In this document: one piece after another, positions 26,045 through 32,159 of the stretch | Position numbering within the stretch: the first letter of the stretch is position 1 | How the letters are laid out: each line of letters starts with the position of its first letter | Virus record (IMG/VR): IMGVR_UViG_3300032285_000863 | Span: 1 to 49,494 of that record | Length of the DNA stretch: 49,494 nt | Direction: 5' to 3' (one strand) | Source of the DNA: a virus | Notes under the pieces: generated by a model | What the model saw: only the letters and a program-made list of their open reading frames with translations | Databases searched by the model: none | Told to the model about the DNA's origin: nothing | Position numbers and translations under genes: made by a program

Positions 26045-26300
26045 CCCATGGATCCTTCGCACTAGTTTGAGCTGGGGCGGCCTTGGTGGATGTGTCAATC
26101 TTCAAGCTAACCTTGCGGTTGCCGTCCTTGTCCTTGCCAAGCCATGCACCCAGCTTAATAACAACGTGATCTGACTCTGCGCTGGCCAGCAGCTCTTTGA
26201 ACAGGTCAAGCTCAATCTTGAGGTCGCCCTTCATGTCGGGTTGTGCTTCTGTCTTCTTGTAGGTGTTAGTCCACAAGGTACCGCGATTTGGATAGTCCAT
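26037..26300 (-). CDS. SSB-like small protein (putative ssDNA-binding)
   Basis: An 87-residue protein starting MDYPNRGTLWTNTYKKTEAQPDMKG-like, then LKIELDLFKELL, IKLGAWLGKDKDGNRKVSLKI and an acidic C-terminal tip DPWDD. The NRG-L--N--K----PD--G pattern with a W-containing strand matches small phage proteins of the type YDNTNRGALFKN, thought to be OB-fold-like. An acidic tail ending the protein is typical of SSBs. It lies directly downstream of the ERF annealase gene, where SSBs are commonly found. The ssDNA-binding role is inference. Confidence 0.6.
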   Translation of the reverse strand: MDYPNRGTLWTNTYKKTEAQPDMKGDLKIELDLFKELLASAESDHVVIKLGAWLGKDKDGNRKVSLKIDTSTKAAPAQTSAKDPWDD

Positions 26301-26310
26301 TAGTTACTCC

Positions 26311-27015
26311 TTAAAAAAATGATTTCTTAGCTTTTGTAAAGTTGTCGATGACATCAGCATAGACAGATGGGTTAAGCGTTTTAAGCTTGTCGTACAAAGG
26401 CTTGTTCACTTGGAACATCTCTTTGAGTTGGTCTGCACTGGTGGCTAAACCAACTTTTAAGTTGTTCAGCTCCACCATCATGTCCACCCATGTTGCGTCA
26501 TCAGGTGCATCAATCAGCATCGTCCAAGCGTCTGGTTCTACGTGCTGGGGTGGAATAGAGTCTGGGCGCTGTTTAACGGGCTTTTGGGCGGGTTTTGGAG
26601 CTGGCGCAGGGGTTTGTGTGGCCACAGGCTTTGGCGCTTCTACGGGAGGCGCGGAATCTATGGCATCCCCTTCCACGAGCTCCATGGCGGCCATCCATAA
26701 ATAACGGCGTTGATAAGACAAAACAGCGCCCAAATTTTGGATGGGGTGTGCTCCCTTGAGGTTGGCCTCGGCCATTGGGCTGTGGATCACAATGACTTTG
26801 CCATCGTCAACATCGGTGATAGTCAAGCTGGCATGGTCGGTATCGAATGACACCACACCGCACAGGCCAAGCTCGTTGAAGATGGTCTGAACATGGGGGA
26901 TGAAGTCACCCAGCTCGAAGTATGAGTAGCCTGCAAACTTGTTCTGGCCAGACTTCTTCATCTCTACAGACAGAAGCTTGACCCTCGCTTGCATAAGTTT
27001 CTTATGAACTGACAT
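26311..27015 (-). CDS. erf: ERF-family ssDNA-annealing recombinase
   Basis: A 234-residue protein. The first 125 residues carry the ERF family pattern: LMQARVKLLSVEMKKSGQNK, FAGYSYFELGDFIPHVQTIF, SPMAEANLKGAHPIQNLGAV and LSYQRRYLWMAAMELVEGDA. ERF proteins form rings that anneal complementary single strands, like P22 Erf and lambda Beta functionally. A Pro/Ala linker (PVEAPKPVATQTPAPAPKPA) is followed by a small helical C-terminal domain. Exonuclease upstream and SSB-like gene downstream complete a recombination cassette. Confidence 0.9.
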   Translation of the reverse strand: MSVHKKLMQARVKLLSVEMKKSGQNKFAGYSYFELGDFIPHVQTIFNELGLCGVVSFDTDHASLTITDVDDGKVIVIHSPMAEANLKGAHPIQNLGAVLSYQRRYLWMAAMELVEGDAIDSAPPVEAPKPVATQTPAPAPKPAQKPVKQRPDSIPPQHVEPDAWTMLIDAPDDATWVDMMVELNNLKVGLATSADQLKEMFQVNKPLYDKLKTLNPSVYADVIDNFTKAKKSFF

Positions 27016-27895
27016 TGTTTTCCTTTGTTGTTAAATACTCTTTGTATTGGTTACAAAACCTACTGACAGAGCAGAACTCAGCGCAGCGCGTTCTCTCTCC
27101 CGGCCTGACTATGATTTCGTAATCCTTTCCATACTCGGCCACCTTGGCTTGAGCTTCCTCATCAGTAGCGCAAACATTACGTGCTTTGACGTTACCAATC
27201 TTTTTCACTGCGTATGTTGTAGGCTTCTCCCAAGTCTGGTCGGGCGTACAAAACGGCAGCTCATCCCCTGTCTCCAAGTCAAATAATGCGTTGGAGTGTT
27301 CTTTGATTCGTTCCTGAATGAATGCTTCGCGCTCTTCCATTGGCCATAAGCGGATGGGGATCACCTTGATCGGTGCGTCAGGGTAGTTGGCCTTCATGGC
27401 CGCATCACGGCGTGACCAGTCTCTGATGATAGCTACGATCTCAAGCTTGGAAACCTTGGTCTGCTTAACTTTCTCCACAAGCCAAGCGTAGATGTTGAGC
27501 TGATACTCCCAGTCAATCTTCTCATTCATCACAGACCATGCGCCTGTAGTCTTGTAATCGTTAATCGTCAGGGTGCCGTCTTCGTTGACGATCTGCAAGT
27601 CAATAGCTCCAGAGATAGACCAGCCGTCAATCTTTGTGTGCAAGCGCTCTTCGATTAGGTGATTCTCATCGGCACCATGCTCAAGGACGCCATGGATAGC
27701 CGTGCCAAAGATAGACCAGACCATCTCTGTAACGTCAGTCTCGATCTTGTCTTCGTGCAGTTTACGCAGCTGGACAATGCGTGGTGAGTTAATTAACTCT
27801 GTTGCAGAGATGTTGGCCTTACCCTTTGAGTAGGTAGGCCGCTTCATGATATTCACGAAGGTCTGCGGTAAGTTGTATTTGTTTGTGATGATCAT
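27002..27895 (-). CDS. PD-(D/E)xK exonuclease, RecB/Cas4-like
   Basis: A 297-residue protein. Nuclease motifs are H68 (GTAIHGVLEHG), D99 (GAIDL), D113-x-K115 (INDYKTT) and Q132-x3-Y136 (YQLNIYAWL), the order expected for RecB-like nucleases. Four cysteines, C216 and then C271, C275 and C281 near the end (RCAEFCSVSRFCNQY), could hold an iron-sulfur cluster as in Cas4/AddB. Such enzymes resect DNA ends to supply single strands for the annealase. It overlaps ERF by 14 nt and the alpha-CTD-like gene by ATGA. Confidence 0.85.
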   Translation of the reverse strand: MIITNKYNLPQTFVNIMKRPTYSKGKANISATELINSPRIVQLRKLHEDKIETDVTEMVWSIFGTAIHGVLEHGADENHLIEERLHTKIDGWSISGAIDLQIVNEDGTLTINDYKTTGAWSVMNEKIDWEYQLNIYAWLVEKVKQTKVSKLEIVAIIRDWSRRDAAMKANYPDAPIKVIPIRLWPMEEREAFIQERIKEHSNALFDLETGDELPFCTPDQTWEKPTTYAVKKIGNVKARNVCATDEEAQAKVAEYGKDYEIIVRPGERTRCAEFCSVSRFCNQYKEYLTTKENNVSS

Positions 27896-28233
27896 GACTG
27901 ACCCCTCAGGCGAAAGCCGCGCTTGTTTGCCTCGGCAACAACTTCATCCGCTGACTTGCGTCCCATGTTTATCATCTTCAATAGATCCTCATACCTGTAT
28001 TGAGTCAGCTCTGAGGGTGTAAAGATCCCCTCGGCCTTCAATACATTTATGCAGCGCGTAGAAAGATCCCATCCAGACAATGAAATCATTGGGTCTGGCG
28101 GTGGATAGATTGAGCGTTCGTTGGCTTCGTTGGAGCAAGCTTTTATCAGCGTAGCGCACTCCATCAAAGCCTTAAGGTCATATAAGCTGTAAACGCCAGC
28201 CTCAAGAAAGATGCCCGGAATCGTTTTCAACAT
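27892..28233 (-). CDS. RNA polymerase alpha-CTD-like protein
   Basis: A 113-residue protein. The ATG at 28233 has AAAGGAG upstream; an earlier in-frame ATG lies in the promoter region. Residues 1-50 are unknown. Residues 51-111 resemble the C-terminal domain of bacterial RNA polymerase alpha: LSTRCINVLKAEGIFTPSEL, then LLKMINMGRKSADEV and RGFRLRG. DNA-contact residues of E. coli alpha-CTD are kept in order: R60 (R265), N63 (N268), N89 (N294), G91 (G296), K93 (K298), S94 (S299). It is the first gene of the leftward operon. A likely role is influencing transcription by host polymerase, but a generic helix-hairpin-helix DNA-binding role cannot be excluded. Confidence 0.75.
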   Translation of the reverse strand: MLKTIPGIFLEAGVYSLYDLKALMECATLIKACSNEANERSIYPPPDPMISLSGWDLSTRCINVLKAEGIFTPSELTQYRYEDLLKMINMGRKSADEVVAEANKRGFRLRGQS

Positions 28234-28265
28234 TCTTTTCTCCTTTGTGTATAATTGGGCAACAC

Positions 28266-28295
28266 ATTGTACCCACATACTTTCATGTCTTGCAA
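28266..28295 (-). promoter_or_regulatory. Promoter candidate for the leftward early operon
   Basis: On the minus strand, TTGCAA (28290-28295) and TACAAT (28266-28271) are separated by 18 nt, close to sigma-70 consensus. The likely start lies about 25 nt before the ATG of the alpha-CTD-like gene. It sits in the 80-nt divergent gap with the RuvC-like gene. Confidence 0.45.
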
Positions 28296-28313
28296 TACCT
28301 TTGGAAGAAAATT

Positions 28314-28772
28314 ATGATTAAGATTGGAATAGATCCTGGCCTGTCTGGCGCCATAGTCATCATGGATGGGCACACTCCAGTTGCGTGGTATCGGATGCCA
28401 ACAATGAAGACGGGCTCGGCCAATCGTGTGAATGCGCCGGCGTTGGCTGCAATCATTCGGCCATCAATTTACGGGGAAGAGATCAAAGCGTATGTCGAGC
28501 TGGTGGGCAGTATGCCCGGCCAAGGCGTGGCCTCGATGTTCTCGTTCGGCCACTCAGCTGGTGTGATCCAAGGTGTGCTTGGTGCGTTTGAGATTCCTGT
28601 GACGATGGTGACACCCAGTCAATGGAAGAAGCGCGCGGGTCTGGTGGGGCAGGACAAGGATGCTTCAAGGACATTGGCCATACGGATGTGGCCAAAATGG
28701 CGTGAGCTGGACAAAAAGGGTGCAGGCCAAGCGTATGCTGATGCAGCTCTGATTGCATTCCATGGAGATTGA
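28314..28772 (+). CDS. RuvC-like Holliday junction resolvase
   Basis: A 152-residue protein starting at ATG 28314 (MIKIGIDPGLSGAI), with GGAAG upstream. RNase H-fold acidic residues are D7 in IGIDPG, E62 in YVELVGSMPGQG, and the C-terminal D of AYADAALIA. WPKW-R and the GVASMFSFG block are as in phage RuvC relatives. It should cut branched replication or recombination intermediates before packaging. It is transcribed divergently from the recombination operon and is followed by a terminator. Confidence 0.85.
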   Translation: MIKIGIDPGLSGAIVIMDGHTPVAWYRMPTMKTGSANRVNAPALAAIIRPSIYGEEIKAYVELVGSMPGQGVASMFSFGHSAGVIQGVLGAFEIPVTMVTPSQWKKRAGLVGQDKDASRTLAIRMWPKWRELDKKGAGQAYADAALIAFHGD

Positions 28773-28828
28773 TGTAGAATAAATTCCGGTAACCTGCAGT
28801 TGCCATCTCCTTTGTTGGATTGTCCTTA

Positions 28829-28858
28829 CCCCCGGGCTAATCACTCGGGGGCTTTTTT
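28829..28858 (+). terminator. Rho-independent terminator after the RuvC-like gene
   Basis: CCCCCG (28829-28834) and CGGGGG (28846-28851) form a 6-bp GC stem with an 11-nt loop, followed by C and six Ts. Confidence 0.85.
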
Positions 28859-28859
28859 A

Positions 28860-28874
28860 ATTAACATTGTTAAT
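28860..28874. repeat. Dispersed palindrome, copy 3 (intergenic)
   Basis: ATTAACATTGTTAAT has 7-bp arms around one base. It starts in the U-tract end of the preceding terminator and lies at the head of the structured intergenic region. It is a shorter member of the TATTAACA/TGTTAATA family. Confidence 0.65.
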
Positions 28875-28876
28875 AT

Positions 28877-29300
28877 CAACACACATGAGCATTTGGGCGC
28901 TGAAACGTAAGGCGAACTAACCCAGAACCGGGAAGCCACAGTACACGCGGTCACTGTGGTAGGAAGACGGGGAAAGAAGTGCTCAGTTGTGTTGGTGGAT
29001 GCGTAGACTGATGCGACAGACCAAAGACACTCGGATGCTCGGCGCTTTGCGTTGGCAAGTCCCTTAACGACATCTTGGAGCTCTAGTAGTCAACCCTTGT
29101 CTTTCGAGGCTGGGGAAGCCGGAGATTAGTGCCGGCCACCAACAACTAACACGCATGGGGATTGACTCCGAGAGTGCCGGAGCTTTGAAGGGCAGTGCCC
29201 CCTATCAGTCCCCAGCCGTGTTGGTGGTAAGCGGGTTAGCGCCGCTTGTAGTTTCCTTAGTTCGGTTTTTACAAGTCACTGCTTCATGTGCCCACTAACA
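28877..29300 (+). ncRNA. Candidate large structured RNA (unassigned)
   Basis: No gene is seen from 28773 to 29338; this part is dense in complementary segments. Long stem: 28877-28891 with 28980-28994 (7 bp, 2x2 internal loop, 6 bp), enclosing hairpin 28936-28942/28953-28959 (CCACAGT/ACTGTGG). Next: 29023-29029 with 29098-29104 (AAAGACA/TGTCTTT); 29108-29116 with 29209-29217 (GGCTGGGGA/TCCCCAGCC) enclosing hairpins GCCGG/CCGGC, CTCCG/CGGAG and GGGC/GCCC. CCACCAACA at 29136-29144 can pair with TGTTGGTGG at 29219-29227, forming a pseudoknot, or with another copy at 28990-28998. The last hairpin is 29229-29234/29242-29247 with loop GTTAGCG. Strand is inferred from neighbours, ends are approximate, and I do not recognise a family. 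Confidence 0.45.
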
Positions 29301-29338
29301 ATCTAAAAGCGACACCGTGTCGTATTTGAAGGGTCATT

Positions 29339-29602
29339 ATGATGTTTCAACCAGAGCACCTTGCGCCCGCTATCAGAGCTGGACGTAATGCATTGAACTG
29401 GACTCAGCAAGAGATGGCTGAAAAGTCTGGTTTATCTTTACCTACGATTGCCAGAATTGAAACCAGCAACAATCCAAAGATGGAAACGGTGTTGGCGTTG
29501 TTCAGAGTAATGGCCAATCACGGGGTATCTTTCAAATGGGAAGAGCAGGGTTTTGCCATGAATGCAAATTTTTTACAAAACCAGTTGACAACTACAGACT
29601 AG
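29339..29602 (+). CDS. Cro/C1-type HTH regulator
   Basis: An 87-residue protein starting MM (ATG at 29339 or 29342) with GAAGGG upstream. Helix-turn-helix: AIRAGRNALNWTQQEMAEKS then GLSLPTIARIETSNNPKMET, followed by VLALFRVMANHGVSFKWEEQ. This is the single-domain XRE pattern with no oligomerisation or peptidase domain. It stands alone between two gene-less structured regions, so it is a plausible regulator of the early operons or a ligand of the nearby palindrome (inference). Confidence 0.85.
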   Translation: MMFQPEHLAPAIRAGRNALNWTQQEMAEKSGLSLPTIARIETSNNPKMETVLALFRVMANHGVSFKWEEQGFAMNANFLQNQLTTTD

Positions 29603-29643
29603 TAGTGTTCAAATATGTTTGTTGCTGTAGTGAGCAATGAATT

Positions 29644-29747
29644 AGGCCACTTTAATGTGCGTTTCGCTTTACCTAATGCTTTCGGTCGGAGAGTCATTAG
29701 GCAAGGTCACTACCGAAGCGCACACTTAAGTGGCCTTTTTTGTTTTT
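29644..29747 (+). terminator. Very long hairpin with U-tract (terminator or small-RNA 3' end)
   Basis: AGGCCACTT (29644-29652) pairs with AAGTGGCCT (29728-29736). Pairing continues inward with two single-base bulges to about 22 bp (to 29666/29714). Inside lie CCTAATG/CATTAGG (29672-29678/29695-29701) and CTTTC/GAGAG (29679-29683/29689-29693). The sequence after the stem is TTTTTT-G-TTTTT. It would end transcripts from the HTH gene. The size and stacking are far beyond a minimal terminator. Confidence 0.7.
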
Positions 29748-29843
29748 GGGACTGAGTCGGGTGGTGGGTTAGCGCCACCACAGATGTAACCATCGGACGA
29801 AATGCTAAAGCACCACTGCTTTATGTGAGCCGATTCAGTCCCA
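29747..29843 (+). ncRNA. Cloverleaf-like structured element
   Basis: A 14-bp closing stem with one G-U pair (29747-29760 with 29830-29843) encloses three hairpins. These are 29761-29767/29775-29781 (GTGGTGG/CCACCAC, loop GTTAGCG), 29783-29786/29791-29794 (GATG/CATC, loop TAAC) and 29806-29812/29817-29823 (TAAAGCA/TGCTTTA, loop CCAC). It is not a tRNA, since arm and loop lengths do not fit and there is no T-loop. The GTTAGCG loop and the box CACTGCTTTATGTG at 29814-29827 recur at 29235-29241 and 29277-29290. Confidence 0.5.
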
Positions 29844-30030
29844 CCCTCTACGGCAATCGTCAGAGCGCGTTAGCTAATGACCTGTATGGGTTGAACTCAA
29901 AGAACACAAGAACCTCGGCGTGACCCGCGCCTCTGAGTAGAGCAATCGAAAAGAATAAACAGCGATGTCGAAAGACACATACCCCATGGTTGCACCCAAA
30001 AGTGCAGGGAGGGCGGATTGGCATTCCGTT

Positions 30031-30114
30031 AGTCAACATAAAAACTTGACAATGCTCGCTGATAAAGAGTCGTTGACTGTCCTACACCTACCCTCTGGGG
30101 GAGGGAGGGTCAAC
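30031..30114 (+). promoter_or_regulatory. Possible alternative-pairing (attenuator-like) segment
   Basis: GTTGACT (30072-30078) can pair upstream with AGTCAAC (30031-30037) or downstream with GTCAAC (30109-30114, with inner CCCTC/GAGGG). The two pairings exclude each other. A small AAGAG/CTCTT hairpin follows at 30119-30130. Apart from this, 29844-30147 shows no gene, and I see only weak hairpins there. Confidence 0.3.
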
Positions 30115-30147
30115 GGGTAAGAGGGCTCTTAAGTGGTAACATAACAG

Positions 30148-30177
30148 TTGACTCATCGTTTATTCATGAGTTATATT
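30148..30177 (+). promoter_or_regulatory. Sigma-70-like promoter of the small-protein/replication operon
   Basis: TTGACT (30148-30153) and TATATT (30172-30177) are separated by 18 nt, each one base from consensus. Transcription would start near 30184, just before the AGGAGG ribosome binding site of the next gene, giving a short leader. This is the best-looking promoter in the window. Confidence 0.65.
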
Positions 30178-30196
30178 CTTAACACAGGAGGTAAGT

Positions 30197-30361
30197 ATGA
30201 ACGAAACAACAAGACGCTATCCACGCACTATGCACGAAGCGTTTAACTGCGATAACGAACCCATCAGTGGGCCATATGGTAAGCAGGCAGTCTGGCCGGT
30301 GGCTGCGATCTTCTTTATTGTGATCATTGCTGGGATCCTTGTATTCTGGAGTCGCGTATGA
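30197..30361 (+). CDS. 54-residue single-TM protein
   Basis: The ATG at 30197 follows AGGAGG. The protein begins MNETTRRYPRTMHEAFNCD, then a linker, and ends with one hydrophobic helix (WPVAAIFFIVIIAGILVFW) and SRV. The RRYPRTM-EAF start recurs in small phage and prophage proteins of Betaproteobacteria (from memory). The stop overlaps the next ATG by ATGA. It is probably an inner-membrane protein with its N-terminus in the cytoplasm; function unknown. Confidence 0.75.
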   Translation: MNETTRRYPRTMHEAFNCDNEPISGPYGKQAVWPVAAIFFIVIIAGILVFWSRV

Positions 30362-30576
30362 AAGCATTCCCAACCCACTCTATCAATGTTAATGACCAAG
30401 CTCGCGTCACTGCCATAGGCGGCGAAGGTGGTATGGAGTTACGGGATTACTTTGCAGCGCAGGCCTTGCAGGCTCTCATCATCAGAGAGGGTAAAGAGTG
30501 CAGCGGGATCATTAACGAAATCACAACGACCGCATACCAATACGCTGACGACATGATGAAGGAGAGGCAAGAATGA
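30358..30576 (+). CDS. Conserved small phage protein
   Basis: A 72-residue protein. A soluble N-terminus (FPTHSINVNDQARVTAIGG) is followed by GGMELRDYFAAQALQALIIR and a C-terminal helix AYQYADDMMKERQE. The G-M-LRDYFAA-A-QAL...YA-AD-M---R pattern is very common in short phage and prophage proteins with no assigned function. It is coupled by ATGA at its start and overlaps the next gene by 4 nt. Confidence 0.75.
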   Translation: MKAFPTHSINVNDQARVTAIGGEGGMELRDYFAAQALQALIIREGKECSGIINEITTTAYQYADDMMKERQE

Positions 30577-30755
30577 CCAACGAAGAAAGAGAGATGGACT
30601 TGGCACTGGCTGACCTTGAGACAGAGGTTCGCAGACTAAGGAAGGTTGAGCAGGCAGCGCAGGCCGTTGTTAAATCGTTCAGCAATAGCATTGACTACAA
30701 CACTTGGGACGAAGCCCTTGACAAGCTAGAGGCCGTGCTGAAGGAGAAGCCATGA
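30573..30755 (+). CDS. 60-residue coiled-coil protein
   Basis: The protein has charged heptads (EEREMDLALADLETEVRRLR) and a short C-terminal helix ending LEAVLKEKP. The codons for that end also supply the AAGGAG ribosome binding site of the next gene. Small one-helix proteins of this kind are frequent in early phage operons. Function unknown. Confidence 0.65.
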   Translation: MTNEEREMDLALADLETEVRRLRKVEQAAQAVVKSFSNSIDYNTWDEALDKLEAVLKEKP

Positions 30756-31078
30756 GCAAAGAGCTAGGCAAAATACAAAAGTTTGACGTTGGTCTTGGCG
30801 GCTATGACGGTGCAATGTTTGGTATGTCAGTCACGCTAGGCGGTAAGGGTTGGGGTGTTGGTGACTTTGATGGAACATGGACACGCACTCCGGATGAACA
30901 TTGCCAATGGACAGTCGAGGATCAGACTAAACATTGGGGCGAGATGTGCCGTCGTGTGGCAAAGCTGATGGAGCAAGCCAAGGTAACTACTTGCGCAGGC
31001 ATGGTTGGCATTCCAGTTGAGGTTACTTTAAGCGGTAACAAGTTGGAGTCATGGCGCATTCTTGAGGAGGTGCTATGA
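30752..31078 (+). CDS. Conserved phage protein (GKI-GGYDGA family)
   Basis: A 108-residue protein. Blocks FDVGLGGYDGAMFGMSVTLG, GKGWGVGDFDGTW, RRVAKLMEQAKV and GIPVEVTLSGNKLESWRILE match a conserved phage protein I have seen in phages and prophages of Proteobacteria. The family function is unknown. It is probably a small alpha/beta fold with ligand- or nucleic-acid-binding ability. It overlaps the neighbours on both sides by ATGA. Confidence 0.75.
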   Translation: MSKELGKIQKFDVGLGGYDGAMFGMSVTLGGKGWGVGDFDGTWTRTPDEHCQWTVEDQTKHWGEMCRRVAKLMEQAKVTTCAGMVGIPVEVTLSGNKLESWRILEEVL

Positions 31079-31326
31079 ACAGAGAAGACATTGTTCGCAT
31101 GGCACAAGAGACGGGCGTTACGGCGGAGCGCGTGCGTGACCTTGTAAACTTTGCCGCCCTTGTAATTGCCAACAACCCGCCTCAGTCATACATGACATGG
31201 CAAGAGGGGTACGCAAGCGGCATGGCTAGAGAGCGTGAGAGGTTCATAGAGGTACTACGGCAGTTACATGATTCATATTCATTGGCAAGCGATTCAAACG
31301 CCATCCGAGAAAGAGGACAAACATGA
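31075..31326 (+). CDS. Hypothetical protein with MNREDI start
   Basis: An 83-residue protein. NREDIVRMAQETGVTAERVR looks like a small helix-turn-helix-like start. RDLVNFAALVIANN and a second helix RERERFIEVLRQL follow. Short proteins beginning MNREDIIRMA with FAALV are common in phage early operons and are unassigned. It follows GAGGAGG in the preceding gene. Confidence 0.65.
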   Translation: MNREDIVRMAQETGVTAERVRDLVNFAALVIANNPPQSYMTWQEGYASGMARERERFIEVLRQLHDSYSLASDSNAIRERGQT

Positions 31327-31700
31327 CTAAAGACGAAGCATTACGCCTTGCATTGGAGACGTTGGAAGATATTGGCGATGAGTGGGGGTTTACATCACAA
31401 AGAACAGTACCCAAACGAAAAGAAGCCATCACCGCCATCAAAGAAGCCTTGGCACAGCCAGAGCAGGATTTGGTGGAGTGGGGCGTGGATTGGGGGCCAG
31501 ATGGCAACAGCGTAAGCATCATCAAACGGCTTGCTGATGGCGGTATTGAAGTTGTGGGGTGGGAATATGCACCGCATCCACCACAGCGCACATGGGTAGG
31601 GCTGACCAATGACGAATTAAGTCAAATTGAAGGAACACACCTTGGTCGCAGTTTTGCCAAAGCCATTGAAGCCAAGTTAAAGGATAAAAATGTTTTATAG
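31323..31700 (+). CDS. Early phage protein (TKDEALRLALE family)
   Basis: A 125-residue protein. TKDEALRLALETLEDIGDEW then ITAIKEALAQPEQD is a recurrent phage module. A second part has VGWEYAPHPPQRTWVGLTND, a motif also widespread in composite phage proteins. It ends AIEAKLKDKNVL. That 3' end is the first of three copies of a short module shared with the next two genes. Function unknown. Confidence 0.7.
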   Translation: MTKDEALRLALETLEDIGDEWGFTSQRTVPKRKEAITAIKEALAQPEQDLVEWGVDWGPDGNSVSIIKRLADGGIEVVGWEYAPHPPQRTWVGLTNDELSQIEGTHLGRSFAKAIEAKLKDKNVL

Positions 31701-32137
31701 ACAATGCAACAACTGTAATGCGCGATGGGAGCTTGGAACTGCAAGCACTTGCACTTGTGCAAATGAATTTGTTATCTCTGAACCAGCCCCATTGACAAAC
31801 ATATGGGTAATGAAAATAACACCCGATAGGCGCATTGAAGTTAATGAAGATGTTGAAATTACTGAAGCGGCAAAGAAAGTGCTTGAGTGTATGCAAACTA
31901 TGCTAACAAAGCGCACATGGGTTGAGATTGATGATGAAGATTTCTCAAAAGCACTTGAGTTATGCGACTTTGACAAAATAGCCGCCTTTGAATTCTTTGA
32001 AGCCAAACTCAAGGAGAAGAACACATGATTGAACTTACTGCCGCATTTGTAGTTGGGTGGATGCTAAGACCTTTATGGGAATGCTTTTTAAAGCCAATCT
32101 TGAAGGTTGCCATTGAAGCCAAACTCAAGGAAAAGAA
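31666..32137 (+). repeat. Three copies of a 25-nt 3'-end/ribosome-binding module
   Basis: TTGAAGCCAAACTCAAGGAG plus AAGAA (31997-32021) recurs with one change at 32113-32137 and more diverged at 31666-31690. Each encodes (I/F)EAKLK(E/D)KN at or near the end of a gene, and the AAGGA inside it is the ribosome binding site of the next start (31690, 32025, 32137). Confidence 0.8.
31690..32028 (+). CDS. Zinc-knuckle-like early protein
   Basis: A 112-residue protein. The N-terminus has C6-x2-C9 and C21-x-C23 (RQCNNCNARWELGTASTCTC), a possible zinc site. The middle has an acidic stretch (RRIEVNEDVEITEAAKKVLE). The C-terminus is WVEIDDEDFSKALELCDF and the shared EAKLKEKN end. It overlaps the preceding gene by 11 nt. 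Function unknown. Confidence 0.65.
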   Translation: MFYRQCNNCNARWELGTASTCTCANEFVISEPAPLTNIWVMKITPDRRIEVNEDVEITEAAKKVLECMQTMLTKRTWVEIDDEDFSKALELCDFDKIAAFEFFEAKLKEKNT

Positions 32138-32159
32138 TGGGCAAATCAAAAACACCTGA
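32025..32159 (+). CDS. 44-residue single-TM peptide
   Basis: The ATG at 32025 overlaps the upstream stop (ATGA) and uses AAGGAG in the repeated module. It reads MIELTAAFVVGWMLRPLWEC then [19 protein letters not shown] and a short tail, ending TGA at 32159. The hydrophobic part could span or lie on the membrane. It contains the third copy of the EAKLKEKN module, so it may be a partial duplicate of a neighbouring gene end. Confidence 0.45.
   Translation: MIELTAAFVVGWMLRPLWECFLKPILKVAIEAKLKEKNGQIKNT

Noticed and set aside
28877-29300. Group I intron or CRISPR array
   Set aside because: No host gene is interrupted, no group I core could be identified, and there are no regularly spaced repeats.
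29747-29843. tRNA or tmRNA gene
   Set aside because: The closing stem is 14 bp, loops are 7, 4 and 4 nt, and there is no T-loop or CCA-type end. I found no convincing tRNA in the window.
30046-30051. TTGACA as a promoter -35
   Set aside because: No usable -10 at 16-19 nt spacing; it belongs to complementary segments instead.
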